64,000 nucleotides of DNA, from contig NZ_JAGHRJ010000003.1 in the NCBI RefSeq assembly GCF_017743865.1, positions 248,001 to 312,000 on the forward strand. Direction: 5' to 3'. The position numbers and the translations under genes were made by a program. Within the stretch, counting starts at the first letter, position 1. Each line of letters starts with the position of its first letter. This DNA is from Labrenzia sp. R4_2. GTDB lineage: Bacteria; Pseudomonadota; Alphaproteobacteria; Rhizobiales; Stappiaceae. Below are positions 18,566-26,862 of the stretch, piece by piece. The notes under the pieces are model-generated. The model ran no database searches and had not been told where the DNA came from. It saw only the letters and a list, made by a program, of their open reading frames with translations.

Positions 18566-20128
18566 ATGGCAATATCAACCAAATTGGAGATGCGACAGAG
18601 CCAGTCGCTTGTCATGACGCCGCAGTTGATGCAGGCGATCAAGCTGCTGCAGATGTCCAATCTCGATCTGGTTGCCTATGTCGAGGCTGAGCTGGAACGC
18701 AATCCGCTTTTGGAAAAAGGGGAGGCCGATACAGGTGACAGCTCTCCCAGCGACGCCAATACCCAGTCCGAAGCACCCGGTGATGCCCGCTCGGAACGGC
18801 CAGAGACGCCTGCGGGCGGCGATAGCGAGCCTGGCAGCGATGACTGGATGCAGAGCGATTTGGAAACCGGCGCAGAGGCAATTGCCTCGCGGATGGATAC
18901 AGATCTGAGCAACGTGTTTCCGGATGAGCCTGGAGTGCCCGCCTCTCCGGACCCGGCTCAGCTGAAGGGTGGCGACAGCTACAAGAATGCGGGGTCGAGC
19001 GCGGCCTCCGAAGACTACAATCTTGAAGCTTTTGTCGCCGAAGAGGGGTCTCTAACCACCTCTTTAGAGGAGCAGATGAACCTCTCAATATCCGATGAGG
19101 TGGACAAGTTGATTGCCGGTCACCTGATCAACTCACTGGATGAAAACGGATACCTATATCTCGATTTGGTTGAAGCCGCCGAGCAACTCGGTGTTGAGCC
19201 GGAACGGGTTGAGAGTGTTCTGAGTATCCTGCAAACGTTCGAGCCGGCCGGCGTCTTTGCCCGAAACTTGGCTGAGTGTCTCAAGCTCCAGTTGATCGAG
19301 AAGAACCGGTATGACCCGGCGATGGAAGCGTTGATCGCCAATATCGAGTTGCTTGCCAAGCGGGAACTTGCGGCGCTTAAAAAAATCTGTGGTGTCGACG
19401 AAGAAGACCTCAAGGATATGATCCACGAGATCAGAGCCCTGGATCCAAAACCCGGCTCTGTATTTGGCGGCGCTTTGGTCCAGCCAATGGTACCGGATGT
19501 TTTCGTGCGCCCGGCCAACGACGGCACTTGGGCGGTCGAACTGAACTCCGATACGCTTCCAAAGGTTCTTGTCAATCAGACATATTTTGCGCGTGTCGTG
19601 AAAACAGCCCGCAATGAGACCGAGAAAGAATATCTGACGGAGTCGTTGCAAACCGCAAACTGGCTCGCGAAAAGCCTGGACCAGCGTGCCAAGACAATTT
19701 TAAAGGTCGCCACCGAGATCGTGCGTCAACAGGATGGTTTCCTGACTTACGGAATTGCGCACCTCCGCCCACTCAATTTGAAAACGATTGCTGAAGCGAT
19801 CGAAATGCACGAGTCGACGGTCAGCCGGGTGACGTCCAACAAATACATGGCGACACCGCGTGGCATTTTTGAACTTAAGTACTTTTTCTCCTCGGCAATC
19901 TCCGCGACCGTCGGCGGTGATGCGCATTCCGCCGAATCTGTGCGCCACAAGATTAAGCAGATGATCGACGCTGAAGATCCAAAGGCGATTCTTTCCGATG
20001 ACACCATCGTGAAAGTCCTCAAAGATGAGGGCGTTGATATTGCGCGTCGCACAGTCGCAAAATACCGCGAGGCCATGAAAATCGGCTCTTCCGTCCAACG
20101 GCGGCGGGAAAAAAACGCAAAGATGTAA
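18566..20128 (+). CDS. rpoN: RNA polymerase sigma-54 factor RpoN
   Basis: The 520-residue protein has the glutamine-rich activator-interacting region I (MRQSQSLVMTPQLMQAIKLL), an acidic region II (about 50-150), the core-binding domain, a helix-turn-helix and the RpoN box ARRTVAKYRE near the C-terminus. It directs transcription from GG-N10-GC promoters for nitrogen metabolism and other regulons. The lptB-rpoN-hpf-ptsN order is the classical proteobacterial arrangement. Confidence 0.97.
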   Translation: MAISTKLEMRQSQSLVMTPQLMQAIKLLQMSNLDLVAYVEAELERNPLLEKGEADTGDSSPSDANTQSEAPGDARSERPETPAGGDSEPGSDDWMQSDLETGAEAIASRMDTDLSNVFPDEPGVPASPDPAQLKGGDSYKNAGSSAASEDYNLEAFVAEEGSLTTSLEEQMNLSISDEVDKLIAGHLINSLDENGYLYLDLVEAAEQLGVEPERVESVLSILQTFEPAGVFARNLAECLKLQLIEKNRYDPAMEALIANIELLAKRELAALKKICGVDEEDLKDMIHEIRALDPKPGSVFGGALVQPMVPDVFVRPANDGTWAVELNSDTLPKVLVNQTYFARVVKTARNETEKEYLTESLQTANWLAKSLDQRAKTILKVATEIVRQQDGFLTYGIAHLRPLNLKTIAEAIEMHESTVSRVTSNKYMATPRGIFELKYFFSSAISATVGGDAHSAESVRHKIKQMIDAEDPKAILSDDTIVKVLKDEGVDIARRTVAKYREAMKIGSSVQRRREKNAKM

Positions 20129-20136
20129 ACGCCTTG

Positions 20137-20160
20137 GAGTTCAGCCGAACTCTTTCTGGT
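20137..20160 (+). terminator. possible terminator after rpoN
   Basis: A perfect 6-bp stem GAGTTC / GAACTC with loop AGCC is followed by a T-rich tail (TTTCTGGTTTTG). A second A-T-rich hairpin (AAGAAAC / GTTTCTT) lies about 30 bases on. Confidence 0.5.
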
Positions 20161-20377
20161 TTTGTTGGCGTGTACTGTAAGAAACGTCGGTTTCTTTAGC
20201 GTTTTTCGCAATATTACCCCATTTTCTTAATTGGTTTTATCGGATTCTTTCCCATTTCATGAGACGATTGACTCTCATGCAGACGCCGATTATAGGACCG
20301 CCCTTGTGACTATGAGGGGGATGGCACTTTAGAGCTGACTGGTCCATTGTGTAGGTGTGAAACGTTTCTCGTTTCCG

Positions 20378-20397
20378 CACCGGCGGTTCCGCCGGTG
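20378..20397 (+). promoter_or_regulatory. GC-rich hairpin in the hpf leader
   Basis: CACCGGCG, loop GTTC, CGCCGGTG forms a perfect 8-bp stem about 34 bases before the hpf start codon. It is not followed by a T run, so it is more likely a 5'UTR stability or translation-control structure than a terminator. Confidence 0.35.
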
Positions 20398-20430
20398 ACC
20401 TGTCGGTCAATAGAAAAAGAAGAGGTCCCC

Positions 20431-21018
20431 ATGGCTTTGCGGATTTCGGGTAAAAATGTTGATGTTGGTGACGCAATGCGTGTCCATATCACAGACCGAA
20501 TCGAAGACGCCCTTTCGAAATACTTCACGGGCGGTTTCACTGGCCACGTCACGCTGAGCAGGGAGGGCACGGGTTTTAAATCCGAGTGCACCGTGCATCT
20601 GGACACTGGAATTGTGCTGCAAGTGTCAGCTCAGGATCAGGATCCTAGAAACAGCTTTGATCAAGCTGCTGACAAGATCGAAAAACGATTACGCCGTTAC
20701 AAGCGTAAACTGAAGGATCATCACAGTCACAACGGCAACGGCCGCGAGGCGTTCGAAGCAGCGTCCTACGTGTTGGCCTCGCCGGAGGAAGACGAGGAAG
20801 TCCCGGCAGATTTCAATCCGCTGGTAATTGCAGAGACATCTGCAAAAGTGAAAACGATGACCGTAGGCATGGCCGTTATGGAGCTTGATCTGACGGAAGC
20901 CCCGGTTGTTATGTTCAAAAATGCGGCAAATGGTGGTGTCAACGTTGTCTACCGCAGGGCGGATGGCAATATAGGGTGGATAGACCCTGCACTGGTGGCA
21001 AACGCCGCCGCAGAATAA
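20431..21018 (+). CDS. hpf: long-form ribosome hibernation promoting factor HPF
   Basis: The 195-residue protein has the S30AE/YfiA domain at 1-110 (MALRISGKNVDVGDAMR) and a C-terminal dimerisation domain (KVKTMTVGMAVMELDLTEAP). This is the long form that pairs 70S ribosomes into 100S dimers in stationary phase. The ATG at 20431 follows AGAAGAGG. A longer open frame from 20347 has no coding support. It sits between rpoN and ptsN as in other proteobacteria. Confidence 0.93.
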   Translation: MALRISGKNVDVGDAMRVHITDRIEDALSKYFTGGFTGHVTLSREGTGFKSECTVHLDTGIVLQVSAQDQDPRNSFDQAADKIEKRLRRYKRKLKDHHSHNGNGREAFEAASYVLASPEEDEEVPADFNPLVIAETSAKVKTMTVGMAVMELDLTEAPVVMFKNAANGGVNVVYRRADGNIGWIDPALVANAAAE

Positions 21019-21086
21019 CACTGATGCGCTAGGGTCCGGCTTCCTTGTAAGCGGGAAGCCGGCGCCCGAAACGGATAGGCGAAGGA

Positions 21087-21554
21087 ATGGATCTTAGTGA
21101 TCTTCTGAGCAAAGACGCGGTTATCTCCAGGCTCAAAGCCAAGAGCAAAAAGCAGGCGATCCAGGAGTTGGCAGCCAAGGCGGCTGAACTGACCGGTCTT
21201 TCTGAGCGGGAAGTCTTTGATACGTTGCTGCAGCGTGAGCGGCTTGGTTCCACGGGCGTTGGGCAAGGTATCGCAATTCCACACGGCAAGCTTATCCGTC
21301 TCGACCGACTTGTCGGGGTATTCGCGCGTCTGGACAAACCGGTCGATTTTGATTCACTTGACGAAGAGCCGGTGGACCTTGTGTTCCTACTTCTGGCGCC
21401 TGAAGGGGCAGGAGCTGACCACTTAAAGGCCCTTGCCCGCATTGCGCGGCAATTGCGCGATGCAACGGTCACTGAAGGGATCCGGTCTGCAGCTGAAGCT
21501 GAAGACATTTACGAACTACTCACCCAGCCAATAGCATCGTCCAACGCTGCCTGA
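21087..21554 (+). CDS. ptsN: nitrogen-PTS EIIA protein PtsN
   Basis: The 155-residue cytoplasmic EIIA-Ntr protein carries the phosphorylated His66 in the motif GQGIAIPHGKL, and the flanking LGSTGVG pattern of the family. It receives phosphate from NPr and regulates potassium, nitrogen and phosphate responses. It follows hpf by 68 bases on the same strand. Confidence 0.95.
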   Translation: MDLSDLLSKDAVISRLKAKSKKQAIQELAAKAAELTGLSEREVFDTLLQRERLGSTGVGQGIAIPHGKLIRLDRLVGVFARLDKPVDFDSLDEEPVDLVFLLLAPEGAGADHLKALARIARQLRDATVTEGIRSAAEAEDIYELLTQPIASSNAA

Positions 21555-21613
21555 TCGGCCAGGCGTTGCCTGCTGAGAATTACTGAAACCTCTGAGCGTG
21601 GCTGTGTGCCTGA

Positions 21614-23446
21614 TTAGCGCGCTTCGACGGGTTCAGGTTCGGCGGCAGCTGTCGGCAAGTCTTGCGACTGAAACTCGGTCCCTCTGCCTTTCTGCAAAGC
21701 CGGCAGTTGAAGCTGCAGCAACTCGGCAGGAGGCGCGGTCTCCTCGGGGATCCGCCAGAGTGTGGACCGGATTGCCAAGGTGCCTAGCGTTTTCGTCGAG
21801 GTCATAACGGCCAGTATCGTGGCAAGCAGTGGCCCCACCGCGACAGGGATGACCGGCCAAACCAGATCAATGGGTTGCTGAACGATCCAGACAAGGCCAG
21901 CTGCACCGAAAAGGGTCTGCGGCCAGAGTTTGGAAGCGACTAGCAAGACCGGCAAGCGAGCAACACCACGTGCTTGCGCACCCCAACCAATAGATTTTCC
22001 GAAAGCAAGACCAGCCATGAAGACGGTGTGAGCAACCGCCATGATTGGCGCAAGCATGGCCGCATAGACGATCTCAGCCATCACGCTGAGCAGTATTCGG
22101 ATGGGGCCGCCAAACGCTTTTCGAAGATCCGTGCGTGCAATGATATCCGCGACAGTTGCCAGCTTCGGTGCAAAAACCATTGTCAGCACGGAGAAAAACA
22201 AAACAGCGCCGGTATCCGCCCGATAAGGAGCGTAATCCGTGGTCATTCCAAGGGTTGCAGCCCCCACCATAAATCCGATCCAGGCGGGTGACCCGAGAAA
22301 CATTAGGATGGCGAGCACCAACTGGGCACGGCTAACGGGTTTAAGGCCCTTGAGACCGAGCAGTTTACGGTACTGCAAATTGCCCTGGCACCAGCGAAGA
22401 TCGCGGCGGATGAACTCTAAGAGATGTGGCGGATTGGCCTCATAACTCCCGTTTTCCTGCGGCAGGACACGGACTTCATATCCGGCGCGGCGCATCAGAA
22501 CAGCCTCGACTTGGTCATGCGACAAAACCGGACCGCTCAACGGGCCTGTTCCAGGTAGAACTGGCAGCTTGCAATGCTCCTTGAACGGCTTTAGCCGCAG
22601 GATGGCATTGTGCCCCCAGTAGGGCCCACAATCTCCCTGCCACCATGCACTGCCGATCGTGTAGGAGCGCATTCCAAGACGCATCCCAAACTGGAAAACC
22701 CGTGCAAAGGCGCTGTCTGTCGGCAGCCCAACCACGAGGCTTTGAAGGATACCGATCTGCGGATTGACTTCCATGCGCCGGACCAGATCGATGATCGCTG
22801 AGGCGGACATGTAGCTGTCCGCATCCAGGACGATCGCAAACTCGTGACGACCTCCCCAACGTTCGCAAAAATCTTCGATATTGCCAGCTTTGAACGCGGT
22901 GTTTTCAGACCGGCGCCGATAAACGACGTCCATTTGCCCAGAAAAACGGGCAGACAGCCGTGCCGACATTTGCTGTTCTTGCTGCGCTGTTTCGTCCCGG
23001 GACGTATCGCTCAAAACATAGAGCGTAAAGTTATGGCCGGAGCCTGCGCGGATCAGATTGCTGGCCATCGCGGTGAGATTGGTCTCCAGCGCGTCGACGT
23101 CCTCATCCTTGATACAGGAGAGGAGCGCTGTTGAGCTGGAGATCGATTGAGACGCATCTCCTGGGGCAATCGGGCATACTGCTGCGACAGGATCCTTGGA
23201 AAGCCGCATGACCAAAAGACCGATCACAGCGTTCCAAAAACCGATAATGGTCCATGGAAGTGTGACCATGAAACAGCCAAGGATGAAGAAGTCCAAGGGC
23301 GTGTGACCGCCCGGAGATAACGTCACGAACATTAATGCTGACAAGGCAACGAAACTTGCCGCCAACAGGAAGGCGAACAGAACCCTGCGGCCGGTCATGG
23401 ACGTTTTGGACAATGCCGGATTAGGTTTATCAATGACTTGCAACAT
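21614..23446 (-). CDS. opgH: glucan glucosyltransferase OpgH (MdoH)
   Basis: The 610-residue polytopic inner-membrane GT2 enzyme shows two N-terminal transmembrane segments, the donor-binding LDADSYMS, the acceptor-region ARRAGYEVRV-like MRRAGYEVRVLPQ, the processivity motif RRDLRWCQGNLQ, and C-terminal membrane helices. OpgH polymerises UDP-glucose into periplasmic glucans. The ATG at 23446 follows GGAAG at ten bases; the open frame to 23524 is not supported. The usual partner opgG is not adjacent. Confidence 0.92.
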   Translation of the reverse strand: MLQVIDKPNPALSKTSMTGRRVLFAFLLAASFVALSALMFVTLSPGGHTPLDFFILGCFMVTLPWTIIGFWNAVIGLLVMRLSKDPVAAVCPIAPGDASQSISSSTALLSCIKDEDVDALETNLTAMASNLIRAGSGHNFTLYVLSDTSRDETAQQEQQMSARLSARFSGQMDVVYRRRSENTAFKAGNIEDFCERWGGRHEFAIVLDADSYMSASAIIDLVRRMEVNPQIGILQSLVVGLPTDSAFARVFQFGMRLGMRSYTIGSAWWQGDCGPYWGHNAILRLKPFKEHCKLPVLPGTGPLSGPVLSHDQVEAVLMRRAGYEVRVLPQENGSYEANPPHLLEFIRRDLRWCQGNLQYRKLLGLKGLKPVSRAQLVLAILMFLGSPAWIGFMVGAATLGMTTDYAPYRADTGAVLFFSVLTMVFAPKLATVADIIARTDLRKAFGGPIRILLSVMAEIVYAAMLAPIMAVAHTVFMAGLAFGKSIGWGAQARGVARLPVLLVASKLWPQTLFGAAGLVWIVQQPIDLVWPVIPVAVGPLLATILAVMTSTKTLGTLAIRSTLWRIPEETAPPAELLQLQLPALQKGRGTEFQSQDLPTAAAEPEPVEAR

Positions 23447-23543
23447 TTTTCGGACTTCCAATCCTTGCAAACATGGCATGAATGGGCGTAGCGATAAGTG
23501 GATGTGGTGGCAAAAGCGTGTCACGGTTCGGAGAAACTGCAGA

Positions 23544-24557
23544 ATGCCAACTCCCCCTAAAGAAGCTGATCTCCATGAAGCTCATGCCGTTTGGTATGTC
23601 GGCGGCGGTGGGTGTGCGGTTAGGCCGGCTGCGCTCTCGCATCCGCAACCGGGAGAGGTTCTGATCAAAGCCTTGAACAGTGCGATCAGCCGGGGAACCG
23701 AAGGGCTTGTGCTCCGCGGTGCGGTTCCGGAAACAGAATGGCATCGCATGCGTGCGCCTTTTCAGGAGGGGCAGTTTCCCTTCCCGGTGAAATACGGTTA
23801 CGCCAGCGTTGGAACCGTTGTTGACGGAGACGCTGAACTTGCAGGTAAGCTCGTGTTTTCGCTCTTTCCGCATCAAGATCTCTACACTCTCCCGTCGGAT
23901 GCCTGTGTCCCTGTGCCTGCTTCCATTCCGGCCGAGCGGGCGACGCTTGCCGCCAATTTAGAAACCGCTCTCAATGCTTTATGGGATGGAAAACCATCAC
24001 CTGGGGATCACATCTGCGTGGTCGGCGGCGGTGTCGTCGGGCTTCTGACAGCTTACGTGTGCAACCGTATCCCCGGATCAACGGTGACTTTGGTGGATAT
24101 CAATCCGGGTCGCGCTGAGATCGCATCCGGCCTTGGTTTTCGTTTCAGCCTTCCAGGGGATGCGCCGCGAGACCAGGACCTCGTGTTCCACACAAGTGCG
24201 AGCGCCGCCGGGCTGAAAACGGCGCTTTCGAGCGCCGGTGACGGCGCCTCGGTCATTGAAATGAGCTGGTATGGCGATTTGACCGTCGGGGTGCCACTCG
24301 GAGCTGATTTTCATAGCCGCCGGATCAAATTGATCTCAAGCCAAGTGGGCACAATTCCGGCCGAACGGCAGGCGCGCTGGACTTACCGGCGGCGAATGGA
24401 ATTGGCGCTTTCTCTACTGGATGATCCACGTCTGGATCTTCTGATCAGTCACAAAATCCCATTTGAAGACGCGGCAGTGCGCGTTCCCGAAATATTGAAC
24501 AAGGCATCAGATGTCTTGGCTGCGGTCATCGTTTATGACCAAGCCGACGAGGCGTGA
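23544..24557 (+). CDS. BchC-like medium-chain dehydrogenase (cluster gene 1)
   Basis: The 337-residue MDR-superfamily oxidoreductase has a GroES-like N-terminal domain and a Rossmann motif VVGGGVVGLL at 159-168. Where classical alcohol dehydrogenases carry the catalytic-zinc cysteine (GxCGTD), it has NSAISRGTEGL (46-55), as do BchC-type bacteriochlorophyllide dehydrogenases, so it is probably zinc-free at that site. No chlorophyll genes are in the window. The ATG at 23544 follows GGAG at ten bases. It leads a four-gene plus-strand cluster, divergent from opgH, with a PTPS-like protein, a glycosyltransferase and a methyltransferase. Likely role: oxidation or reduction of a side-chain hydroxyl of the cluster's product (inference). 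Confidence 0.82.
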   Translation: MPTPPKEADLHEAHAVWYVGGGGCAVRPAALSHPQPGEVLIKALNSAISRGTEGLVLRGAVPETEWHRMRAPFQEGQFPFPVKYGYASVGTVVDGDAELAGKLVFSLFPHQDLYTLPSDACVPVPASIPAERATLAANLETALNALWDGKPSPGDHICVVGGGVVGLLTAYVCNRIPGSTVTLVDINPGRAEIASGLGFRFSLPGDAPRDQDLVFHTSASAAGLKTALSSAGDGASVIEMSWYGDLTVGVPLGADFHSRRIKLISSQVGTIPAERQARWTYRRRMELALSLLDDPRLDLLISHKIPFEDAAVRVPEILNKASDVLAAVIVYDQADEA

Positions 24558-24597
24558 TGCCAGCTTGGCAGAAAACTCAGGAACTTAGGAATATAAT

Positions 24598-24996
24598 ATG
24601 TTTGCTGTAGAAGTTCGCGATCACGTGATGATTGCCCACTCCTTTAAAGGGGAACTATTTGGTCCGGCACAGGCGCTGCACGGAGCGACGTTTGTCATAG
24701 ACGCGGCCTTTTTGTCAGAAGAACTCGATGAAAACGGTGTTGTGATCGATATCGGCCGGGCGCATGAAGCGCTCAAGGAAGTGCTGGCGCCGCTCAACTA
24801 CAAGAACCTTGACGAGGTGCCCGAGTTCGCCGGGATCAATACGACCACAGAATTCCTGACCAAGCACATTCATGACCATCTGGCCGAAGCTGCGCGGCAA
24901 GACCGGCTTGGCCGCAAGGGCGGCGAGCTTGCGTCCATCCGGGTGACGATCTCCGAATCCCATGTTGCCCGTGCGTGGTACGAGGCAAAGATCTGA
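24598..24996 (+). CDS. degenerate 6-pyruvoyltetrahydropterin synthase/QueD-like protein (cluster gene 2)
   Basis: The 132-residue protein has the PTPS (T-fold) length and layout: the first zinc histidine His14 (MIAHSF), the second at His28, the IDIGRA strand, a PEF segment and the pterin-anchoring Glu120 (VTISES). However, the HGH zinc pair reads HGA (Ala30), the upstream catalytic cysteine is absent (GPAQALHG), and the catalytic Asp-His pair of LDHxxLN is Asn67-Tyr68 (LNYKNLD). It is therefore unlikely to perform the classical PTPS or QueD reaction. It may bind a pterin or catalyse a different step. It lies one base before the glycosyltransferase start. Confidence 0.82.
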   Translation: MFAVEVRDHVMIAHSFKGELFGPAQALHGATFVIDAAFLSEELDENGVVIDIGRAHEALKEVLAPLNYKNLDEVPEFAGINTTTEFLTKHIHDHLAEAARQDRLGRKGGELASIRVTISESHVARAWYEAKI

Positions 24997-24997
24997 C

Positions 24998-26056
24998 ATG
25001 CCGGACAAACGGCTTGTGTTTGCCTATCCCGGTGATCTGGAAACGCTCACGGGCGGATACGGGTATGACCGGCGCGTGATTGCCGGTCTTGCTGCCAACG
25101 GATGGGATGTAAGGCCGCTGTCGCTTGGATCGGGGTTTCCTTTCCCATCAGGAAAGACTCTACAGGCCGTTGACGCATCTCTTTCTGCTCTCCCGGACGA
25201 TACTGTGGTCATTGTCGATGGCTTGGCCTACGGCGTTATGGATCAGGCGGCTGAAAAGCACGGCAAGAGACTGAGGCTGATCGCCCTTGTTCACCACCCG
25301 CTCTGCCGGGAAAATGGCTTGCCCAGCGACGTCGCCGCGCGGCTGCAAGCCAGCGAAAGCGCGGCTCTCAGTCATGCCCGTCATGTGATCGTGACAAGTC
25401 CGGCGACGGCCGTTCAAATCGAGGACCTGTTCGGGATCTCAATGGATGCGATCAGTACTGCTCTTCCGGGCACGGAGCTTCCCGCACAGGGGCGTAAAGC
25501 GTCAGAAGGTGCAACGCGGCTCTTGTCCATCGGAACCGTGACACAAAGGAAAGGTTACGATCTTCTCTTTGAGGCGCTCAGCCAGGTGAAAGAGATGGAT
25601 TGGCATCTCGATGTCGTTGGCGGACTAGAGGCGGATCCGGGCTGTGTCACGGCCTTAAAGGAACAGATTAAAAGTCTGGAGCTGACCGGCCGCGTCACGT
25701 TCCATGGGGCGGTACCGCAGGAACAGCTTAGCGATTACTACTGCTCGGCGGACACTTTCGTTCTGGCGAGCCGCTTTGAGGGGTACGGCATGGCCTATGC
25801 GGAAGCGCTGGCGCATGGTTTGCCGGTGATCGGCAGCGGTGCTGGAGCGGTTAAGGACACCCTCTCGGTCGGCGGGGCGATCTATTGCGGCGTGGAAGAT
25901 GTGCAGGCTTTAACCGCTGCCCTTACCAATGTCATATCTAATGCCGAGGCCCGGAAACGCCTTGCCACAGACGCCAGACAGGCCGCTCATTCCTTGCCAA
26001 GCTGGGAGGACGCGGTGAGGGTTTTCGAGACAGTCATAGAAAAGGTGATGCAGTGA
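24998..26056 (+). CDS. GT4-type glycosyltransferase (cluster gene 3)
   Basis: The 352-residue GT-B enzyme has an N-terminal domain with GGYGYDRRVIAGLAANGWDV, a linker, and a C-terminal donor domain with LLSIGTVTQRKGYDLL and the E-x7-E motif EGYGMAYAEALAHGLPV. This is the GT4 retaining family, using nucleotide sugars, and it is cytoplasmic with no membrane helix. The ATG at 24998 lies directly after the PTPS-like stop. Its stop overlaps the methyltransferase GTG (26053-26056). Given the company, its acceptor may be a pterin or similar small molecule rather than a polysaccharide (inference). Confidence 0.88.
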   Translation: MPDKRLVFAYPGDLETLTGGYGYDRRVIAGLAANGWDVRPLSLGSGFPFPSGKTLQAVDASLSALPDDTVVIVDGLAYGVMDQAAEKHGKRLRLIALVHHPLCRENGLPSDVAARLQASESAALSHARHVIVTSPATAVQIEDLFGISMDAISTALPGTELPAQGRKASEGATRLLSIGTVTQRKGYDLLFEALSQVKEMDWHLDVVGGLEADPGCVTALKEQIKSLELTGRVTFHGAVPQEQLSDYYCSADTFVLASRFEGYGMAYAEALAHGLPVIGSGAGAVKDTLSVGGAIYCGVEDVQALTAALTNVISNAEARKRLATDARQAAHSLPSWEDAVRVFETVIEKVMQ

Positions 26057-26847
26057 GCGGTTTCTCAGCAACGTGGCTGGCATTACGCGAGCCTCTGGAC
26101 CTTGCGGCCCGCAATAAAGAGGTCGAGGCAGCCTTCTTCGAGGCGTTGCCGGCTGAAGCCCCAAAAATTCTCGACCTTGCGAGCGGTGCCGGCTCGACGG
26201 TTACAGCTTTGGCAGGAGAAAAATCGGACATCCAGTGGACTTTGTCCGACTATGATGCCGATCTTCTGTCGGTCGCGGCCAGCCGCAAATTTGCGACCCG
26301 GCCAGCGTCGCTTCAGACGCGGGAAATCGATCTTGCGGCAAACCTCATGGAACTCCCGTTTGACGCGGTCGATGCGATCACGACATCTGCATTCCTCGAT
26401 CTCGTTTCGGAAACATTTCTGACGCAACTTGTCGAAGCAATCGTCTTATCCAGAAAGCCGTTTCTTGCCAGCCTGACTTATGATGGCCGGACTGGTTTCA
26501 GCCCTGCTGAACCGTTGGATCAGGATCTCTGTGATGCGATGAACCGTGACCAGCAGACCGACAAGGGGTTTGGTCCGGCGCTGGGCCCCAGGGCTGCCGA
26601 ACGGGCAATAGCCCTCTTTCAGGCTAAGGGATACAGGATTGTCAGCGGTGAATCCGATTGGGTCATTGGCCCGCAGCATGAGGATTTTCTGGCGGCATTC
26701 CTGCCCGGTTGGATTGGCGCTGGCATCAAGCAGGGCGTTGAGAAAACCAGGGCTGATGATTGGCTGGAAAGCCGCCGCTCGCAGATCGCGGACGGCACGT
26801 TCGCTATGACAGTTGGCCATCTGGATTTTGTCGCGCTGCCCGCCTGA
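26053..26847 (+). CDS. class I SAM-dependent methyltransferase (cluster gene 4)
   Basis: The 264-residue protein has a class I motif I (ILDLASGAGSTV) at about 37-48, an acidic motif II (TLSDYDADLL), and a motif IV-like DAITTSAFLDLVSE. The GTG start at 26053 overlaps the glycosyltransferase stop (GTGA), so translation is coupled. The substrate is unknown; presumably it methylates the product or an intermediate of this cluster. Its 3' end is 15 bases from a convergent GH5 gene. Confidence 0.85.
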   Translation: MSGFSATWLALREPLDLAARNKEVEAAFFEALPAEAPKILDLASGAGSTVTALAGEKSDIQWTLSDYDADLLSVAASRKFATRPASLQTREIDLAANLMELPFDAVDAITTSAFLDLVSETFLTQLVEAIVLSRKPFLASLTYDGRTGFSPAEPLDQDLCDAMNRDQQTDKGFGPALGPRAAERAIALFQAKGYRIVSGESDWVIGPQHEDFLAAFLPGWIGAGIKQGVEKTRADDWLESRRSQIADGTFAMTVGHLDFVALPA

Positions 26848-26862
26848 GACCGTCTCTCAAAC

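Noticed and set aside
20323-20336. Sigma-54-like promoter before hpf (TGGCAC then AGCTG)
   Set aside because: The GG and GC elements are nine rather than ten bases apart and the -12 TTGC block is missing.
23397-23543. Extended N-terminus of the BchC-like dehydrogenase
   Set aside because: The extra residues overlap the opgH start region and are not protein-like; the ATG at 23544 has a good ribosome site.
23544-24557. Bacteriochlorophyll gene bchC
   Set aside because: The protein is only BchC-like at the SRGTE segment; no other photosynthesis gene is present and its neighbours are PTPS-like, GT4 and methyltransferase genes.
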